Origin: Calditrichota bacterium
Lineage (GTDB): Bacteria > Zhuqueibacterota > Zhuqueibacteria > Residuimicrobiales > Krinioviventaceae
Assembly (NCBI GenBank): GCA_003818595.1
Contig: RPQV01000081.1
Location: 1 to 9,931 of the forward strand
Reading direction: 5' to 3'
DNA: 9,931 nucleotides
Position 1 is the stretch's first letter. The number at the start of each line of letters is the position of its first letter. The position numbers and the translations under genes were made by a program. The notes beneath the pieces are model-generated. The model was not told the DNA's origin. It saw only the letters and a program-made list of their open reading frames with translations, and did no database searches. Shown piece by piece: positions 5,969-9,931 of the stretch.

Positions 5969-8656
5969 ATGAATAAATCATTCCTAGTCAGAAGTTTGAT
6001 GATTCTTTTTGCAGTAATCAGCGTCTCCTCCGTTTTCCCGCAGACAGAATATCATATCGATGCGAACGCTGTCCAGCATCAAATCGATCCCAAAGTGTAT
6101 GGCCATTTTCTCGAGCATATCTACAATTCGGTTAATGGTGGATTGTGGGGCGAGCTGATATGGAATCGCAGTTTTGAGCGTTTCAGCGGTGCAAGTGGAA
6201 GCTGGCATATGGAAGGCGACGAGGTCGTTCAGACCTCTTTAAATGAAAACGTCCGGCTTTTAATCGGCGAGACCACGTGGAAGGACTATGAATTCACCCT
6301 TGAAGCACGCAAGGATGACGGCGCAGAAGGTTTCCTCATTATTTTTCGCGCAAGCGGGGAAAATTTTTACTGGTGCAACCTCGGTGGTTGGGGCAACACG
6401 CAGCACGCCATTGAGAAAGGCACGCCCGGCGTTCGATGGGGTGTCTTTGGCAATCCCCTTTCCGGCTCGATCAGCTCGAATCAATGGTATACCATTCGCA
6501 TCCGCTGTGAGGGAAAGCATTTTCAGGTCTGGCTGGATCACATCAAGATTTTCGATTTTATCGATAATGCCGCTCATCTGACCGGTCAGGTCGGTATTGG
6601 CACCTGGTTGACAAAAGCGCGATATCGCAACTGCCTCGTCACCGATATCCCATCGGGAACGGTGCTTTTTGCCGGCCTGCCGACGATTGTGGAACAGGAG
6701 GCGACGCCGCAAAATTGGGTTAAAGTCGGACTCGGAAAAATGTACCGCAGCGAACAGGCGCTGAACAGCCATTATTGTGTCAAGGTTGTCAATACGACTG
6801 CAGAAAAAACAGGGCTGCAACAACGATCCATTAATTTCATAAATCAGTCCTATCATGGTACTTTTTGGGCCAAAGGTTCGACTCCCAGTGATTTGACGGT
6901 GCAATTGTTGAGCGGCCTATCGGTCATCGCCCAACAGACTTTTGACACGCCGACCAAAGAGTGGCAGGAGTATTCGTTCGATTTGTCGCCAACTGTCGCC
7001 ACGATAAATGGTTCATTGCAGATCACCTACAATGATACCGGTACAGTCTTTCTCGATCAAATCAGCATGATGGGTCAGGATGCCGTCAACAATGACGGAT
7101 TTCGTCCGGATCTGTTCGAAGCTGTCAACGATTTGCATCCTCCTGCCATTCGATGGCCGGGCGGTTATTTTGCTGAATTTTATCGTTGGAAGGACGGTAT
7201 TGGCCCTCAGCACGTGCGCGGCATCTATCCCCTGGAGGCATGGAATGATCAGGATGTCAATTCATTCGGGACTGATGAATTTTTGACATTGTGCCGCCGT
7301 TTTGGTGCGGAGCCGATTATGGTTATCAACATCGGTCATCGCTCTTTTCCCGTTCCGCAGCAGGCGTATATCGAAGAAGCGCAGCATTGGATTGAATATT
7401 GTAACGGCCCGGAGAACTCACCATGGGGCGCCGTTCGCGCAGTAAACGGCCATCCCGCACCATACAACGTCAAATACTGGGAGATCAGCAACGAAGTGTG
7501 GCTGACGCGGGATGCGAATACGTACGTCGACTTTATAAAGGCATTCGTCCCGGCGCTCAAGCAAATTGATCCGTCGATAAAAATCGTCGCTTGCGGCAGC
7601 GGCGGATTCGATCAAAACTGGAATCGTACCATCCTCGACAATTGTGCAGATATGATTGATTATATCAGCACGCATCATTATGAGGATATCGCAAATTACA
7701 AAACCGGCGTGCGCAACTATGACAATTTCTTAAAAACCCTCAGCGGGATGATTGCCTCATCATCCAATCCCCGTATCAAGATATACATGTCCGAATGGAA
7801 TGTCTGGAGCGGGCTCGACTGGCGCTGTGGTCTGTATGCCGGCGGCATGCTGAACACGTTTGAGCGAAACGGCGCGGCATTCGAAATGGGCGGCCCGGCA
7901 CTGTTTCTGCGTCATTCGAGCGCAAGTGATTGGAACAATGCGTTGATCAATTTTAATAATTACCGTTGGTTTCCCGCCTCGAATTATGTGGTGATGAAGT
8001 TTTGGCACGATCATTTCGCGCCCAACTTTTTGCAGACTGTCGGTCAGAATGCGGACCTCAATGTGGTATCGACGCTTTCACGCGATTCGCGAACACTTTA
8101 CATCAAGGTGATCAGCACATCCGCTTCACCGCAGCCTGTTCGTTTTAATATCTCCGACTCTTTTCAGCCTGTCAGCGTGCGCGTCGATCAAATCGCGCCG
8201 CCCGATCTTTCGAGCGCCAATACCATGACCAATCGCGACGCTTTAAAAATCGAGGCGGGGGAGGCGCAGATCGAGGGGCAATCGGTGAATGGCACAATTC
8301 CCCCCTACGGCGCCGTGATTTTAACGATCAGTCAGGACGAAAACCTCGGCATGGGCTCCGCAGACTTTCGTTCCATCAAAGACTATTATCTCTACCCGAA
8401 TCATCCCAATCCGTTCAACTCCAACACCGTCATTCAGTACGATGTTCCCCGCAACGGTCGAGTAACGCTGCGAATTTTAGATATTCTGGGTCGGCGTGTC
8501 CAAGTCCTTTTCGACGGCAATGTAACTGCGGGTCATCATTACATAACCTGGGATGGTACCGAAGTGCACGGTGACCCGGTGAGCAACGGCGTTTATCTCT
8601 GCGAACTGAAAACGGATTCCCAACGGTTTATTGAAAAACTGAGTCTGCTGAGATAA
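5969..8656 (+). CDS. Secreted GH51 alpha-L-arabinofuranosidase, multidomain, T9SS sorting domain
   Basis: 895 residues from ATG 5969. A TTG at 5942 is in frame, but 5969 gives a clean signal peptide (MNKSFLVRSLMILFAVISVS, cleavage near residue 25). Order: start of the GH51 fold (GHFLEHIYNSVNGGLWGELI, residues 45-64, NRSFERF); a concanavalin/DUF1080-like sandwich (~80-225, WKDYEFTLEARKDDG); a CBM4/9-like sandwich (~265-368); the (beta/alpha)8 barrel (~378-700) with IRWPGGYFAEFYRW; a C-terminal beta domain; and a T9SS tail from ~807 (YPNHPNPFNS, ILDILGRRV, FIEKLSLLR). Acid/base is E509 in YWEISNE; nucleophile is E609 in MSEWNVW. Known: GH51 retaining enzymes release terminal arabinofuranose from arabinan or arabinoxylan. 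Inferred: acts outside the cell or at its surface. No transporter or regulator is next to it, so it is not in an obvious polysaccharide locus. The ribosome site is weak (AAAGTGG). Confidence 0.93.
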   Translation: MNKSFLVRSLMILFAVISVSSVFPQTEYHIDANAVQHQIDPKVYGHFLEHIYNSVNGGLWGELIWNRSFERFSGASGSWHMEGDEVVQTSLNENVRLLIGETTWKDYEFTLEARKDDGAEGFLIIFRASGENFYWCNLGGWGNTQHAIEKGTPGVRWGVFGNPLSGSISSNQWYTIRIRCEGKHFQVWLDHIKIFDFIDNAAHLTGQVGIGTWLTKARYRNCLVTDIPSGTVLFAGLPTIVEQEATPQNWVKVGLGKMYRSEQALNSHYCVKVVNTTAEKTGLQQRSINFINQSYHGTFWAKGSTPSDLTVQLLSGLSVIAQQTFDTPTKEWQEYSFDLSPTVATINGSLQITYNDTGTVFLDQISMMGQDAVNNDGFRPDLFEAVNDLHPPAIRWPGGYFAEFYRWKDGIGPQHVRGIYPLEAWNDQDVNSFGTDEFLTLCRRFGAEPIMVINIGHRSFPVPQQAYIEEAQHWIEYCNGPENSPWGAVRAVNGHPAPYNVKYWEISNEVWLTRDANTYVDFIKAFVPALKQIDPSIKIVACGSGGFDQNWNRTILDNCADMIDYISTHHYEDIANYKTGVRNYDNFLKTLSGMIASSSNPRIKIYMSEWNVWSGLDWRCGLYAGGMLNTFERNGAAFEMGGPALFLRHSSASDWNNALINFNNYRWFPASNYVVMKFWHDHFAPNFLQTVGQNADLNVVSTLSRDSRTLYIKVISTSASPQPVRFNISDSFQPVSVRVDQIAPPDLSSANTMTNRDALKIEAGEAQIEGQSVNGTIPPYGAVILTISQDENLGMGSADFRSIKDYYLYPNHPNPFNSNTVIQYDVPRNGRVTLRILDILGRRVQVLFDGNVTAGHHYITWDGTEVHGDPVSNGVYLCELKTDSQRFIEKLSLLR

Positions 8657-8739
8657 TTTGATGTCGATTGTTCCTATTAAAGCTGCGCGGAATTTTATGA
8701 TGATGTCTCTTCAATCTAGGCCAAGCTCATTATCCTTTT

Positions 8740-8763
8740 AAAAAAAATACCGCACCTACGGCA
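8740..8763 (-). terminator. Probable intrinsic terminator, minus strand
   Basis: On the minus strand TGCCG, loop TAGGTG, CGGTA is followed directly by eight T (A-run at 8740-8747 on the plus strand). The stem is only 5 bp with one G-U pair. It lies about 230 bases beyond the stop of the leftward propeller gene, and the stem falls inside the first CCGCACC repeat unit. It could end transcripts entering from the right. Confidence 0.45.
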
Positions 8764-8811
8764 CTCCGGCCCTAGTCGTTTGAGTATCTATGAACATTCC
8801 GCACCCCACGG
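8750..8811 (+). repeat. Paired CCGCACC-ACGG short repeats
   Basis: Two units, CCGCACCTACGG (8750-8761) and CCGCACCCCACGG (8799-8811), lie 37 bases apart. Each is a weak hairpin former (CACC..GGTG type). From memory, hairpins of this CCGCACCTAACGG kind recur as dispersed intergenic repeats in FCB-group genomes; this was not checked here. Confidence 0.5.
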
Positions 8812-8993
8812 TGTTTTCAGTTGCAGCCGACAATACAGGTCATCAGTGTTGCTCAAATAGTATATAAAATCTGTCGCTTGATGGTATACTATGCCGCGTT
8901 ATGCGGCCGGCGCAACATTCACCTTTCCTCTCAGCTCATAGCTTCCTGGTACCGGCATTGCGATTCAACAGGATATCGGTCTGAAATTGAATC

Positions 8994-9931
8994 TCACACG
9001 CCGGTCAGCGACAAGCGGAACGCGGCCATTTCCTGGCCGTTCCGTACCAGCAAAATGTCGCCGGCCAGTACCGGGTGGTTCCACGTTTTGCCGGTGATTG
9101 CCGGGAAGCGGGCGATCTCGGTGAACTGCTCGGCGACAGCCTTGACCAGCGCCAGGTCGCCTTTATCCGATACTGCCAGGATAACATCCTGATCCGCCAG
9201 CAACATCAATTGGCCGCGACCGTAGCGCCCGCCTTTCCATTGCCGTTCTCCATTCTTCACGTTGACACAGGCGAGCGAAGGACCGTCAAAGCCGTAGATA
9301 TGATCCTGATGAATGACCGAGTCGTTAAAGTAGGGTTTCACCCGATCTGATGTCCAACGCTCTATGTGGGTCCAACCGCCTGACGCCGGCGCGACCGTAA
9401 TCAGACGAATGCCGCTGCGATCATCGACGCTGAGCAAAATGTCGCCGTCGGCAATGTACATTGGCTGCACGATGGGATTGCCAGGCCAGTCGTGCTGCCA
9501 AAGCTTTATCCCGTCGGGCAGCGAGACGCTGACGGTGCCGGATACATTCTGCAGCACAATCTGCCTGACGCCGCTGATGGTCATTAGTTGCGGCGAACTG
9601 TAGCAGTCGCCGCCCGCAGGATTGGACCAACGCGGTTCGCCCGTGGCGAGGTCATAGGCAATGAGTGATCCTGCGGGAGCGACGATGACCAAATCATCCA
9701 CCACCAGGGGAGAGCCGGCAAAGCCCCATATCGGAGTTTTGGTTTCGGTGTCGGTTGCGGCATTGCGTGACCAGATGACGCTGCCATTTGCGGCATCGAG
9801 CACATTCAGGATTCCCGTCGCGCCGAATGCGTAAACACGACCGCCGCTGAGAGTCGGTGTGGCGCGCGGACCGGGGCCGGAATTCGATTCCCAAAAGCGA
9901 ACGTTCTCGCGATGCTGCCATATTGGTTCGC
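8994..9931 (-). CDS. PQQ-type (BamB-like) beta-propeller repeat protein, 5' partial
   Basis: The minus-strand frame is open from the window edge (EPIWQHRENVRFWE) to TGA at 8994-8996: 311 codons of an upstream-starting gene. Seen: repeated PQQ-propeller blade motifs, e.g. GRVYAFGATGILNVLDAANG then SVIWSRN, SLIAYDLATGEPRWS, LACVNVKNGERQWKG. GPRATPTLSGGRVYAFG is the typical PQQ-binding-like repeat form. Known: such domains are eight-bladed propellers, in quinoprotein dehydrogenases or as structural, quinone-free BamB-like proteins. The catalytic and PQQ-contact residues of true dehydrogenases are not evident in this part, so a non-enzymatic secreted or periplasmic role is likelier. It ends GDILLVRNGQEMAAFRLSLT without a T9SS tail, unlike the other secreted proteins here. 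It is clearly G+C-rich (one sampled line is 67%). It converges with the arabinofuranosidase gene. Confidence 0.88.
   Translation of the reverse strand, partial: EPIWQHRENVRFWESNSGPGPRATPTLSGGRVYAFGATGILNVLDAANGSVIWSRNAATDTETKTPIWGFAGSPLVVDDLVIVAPAGSLIAYDLATGEPRWSNPAGGDCYSSPQLMTISGVRQIVLQNVSGTVSVSLPDGIKLWQHDWPGNPIVQPMYIADGDILLSVDDRSGIRLITVAPASGGWTHIERWTSDRVKPYFNDSVIHQDHIYGFDGPSLACVNVKNGERQWKGGRYGRGQLMLLADQDVILAVSDKGDLALVKAVAEQFTEIARFPAITGKTWNHPVLAGDILLVRNGQEMAAFRLSLTGV

Larger units (their letters stand above)
8657..8993. other. Gene-free gap between convergent genes
   Basis: 337 bases between the stops of the GH51 and PQQ-type genes. It holds the two CCGCACC-ACGG units described separately and a small hairpin GCCGC-GTTAT-GCGGC (8893-8907) with no T-run. 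Frames here are short and run into the antisense of the propeller gene, so no gene is called. Confidence 0.5.

Noticed and set aside
6260..6904. Minus-strand frame of 214 codons inside the arabinofuranosidase gene
   Set aside because: It is wholly antisense to clear GH51 and sandwich-domain coding sequence and has no recognisable motif.
8821..9192. Plus-strand frame of 123 codons over the gap and the end of the propeller gene
   Set aside because: More than half is antisense to the well-supported PQQ-type gene and the rest shows no family pattern.

Overview
The window looks like an accessory stretch of a Bacteroidota/FCB-group chromosome (Bacteroidota, Ignavibacteria, Calditrichota or a KSB1-like lineage; it cannot be narrowed by eye). 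The main reason is that three of the secreted proteins end in type IX secretion (Por) sorting domains of the 'NFPNPF... YNILGKEL' kind. Standard TGA/TAA stops end the intact genes.

Layout. (1) 1-1914 (+): the 3' part of a large secreted Asp-box (BNR-type) beta-propeller with a T9SS tail. (2) 1911-2008: a short junction that reads like a collapsed remnant of a Vsr-type mismatch endonuclease gene. (3) 2009-3319 (+): a second, shorter Asp-box/T9SS protein with its own signal peptide. (4) About 3403-4280: a mobile unit made of a minus-strand HUH/Y1 transposase of the REP-associated (RAYT) type. It is broken by one single-base frameshift and flanked by two different repeat blocks in inverted orientation, with a hairpin and a 28-bp perfect palindrome on its right side. 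(5) 4498-4830 (+): a protein-like frame interrupted four times, each time by TGA. (6) 4871-5797 (+): an exported isochorismatase-family cysteine hydrolase fused to a TPR tail, followed by an intrinsic terminator. (7) 5969-8656 (+): a large secreted GH51 alpha-L-arabinofuranosidase with two inserted beta-sandwich domains and a T9SS tail. (8) 8657-8993: a gene-free gap with a short-repeat element and a probable minus-strand terminator. (9) 8994-9931 (-): the 3' part of a PQQ-type beta-propeller gene, convergent with the arabinofuranosidase and running off the window.

How the genes fit together. The clear theme is export: four of the five intact or partial genes carry a signal peptide, a T9SS tail or both. 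The arabinofuranosidase implies use of arabinan or arabinoxylan side chains outside the cell. The Asp-box proteins are probably surface or secreted propellers, but their ligands cannot be read from sequence. The middle (about 3.3-4.85 kb) is a zone of mobile DNA and gene decay. The right end is clearly richer in G+C than the left end. No intact new multi-gene system is evident; the most unusual parts are the RAYT/repeat unit, the TGA-only interrupted frame and the Vsr-like scar.
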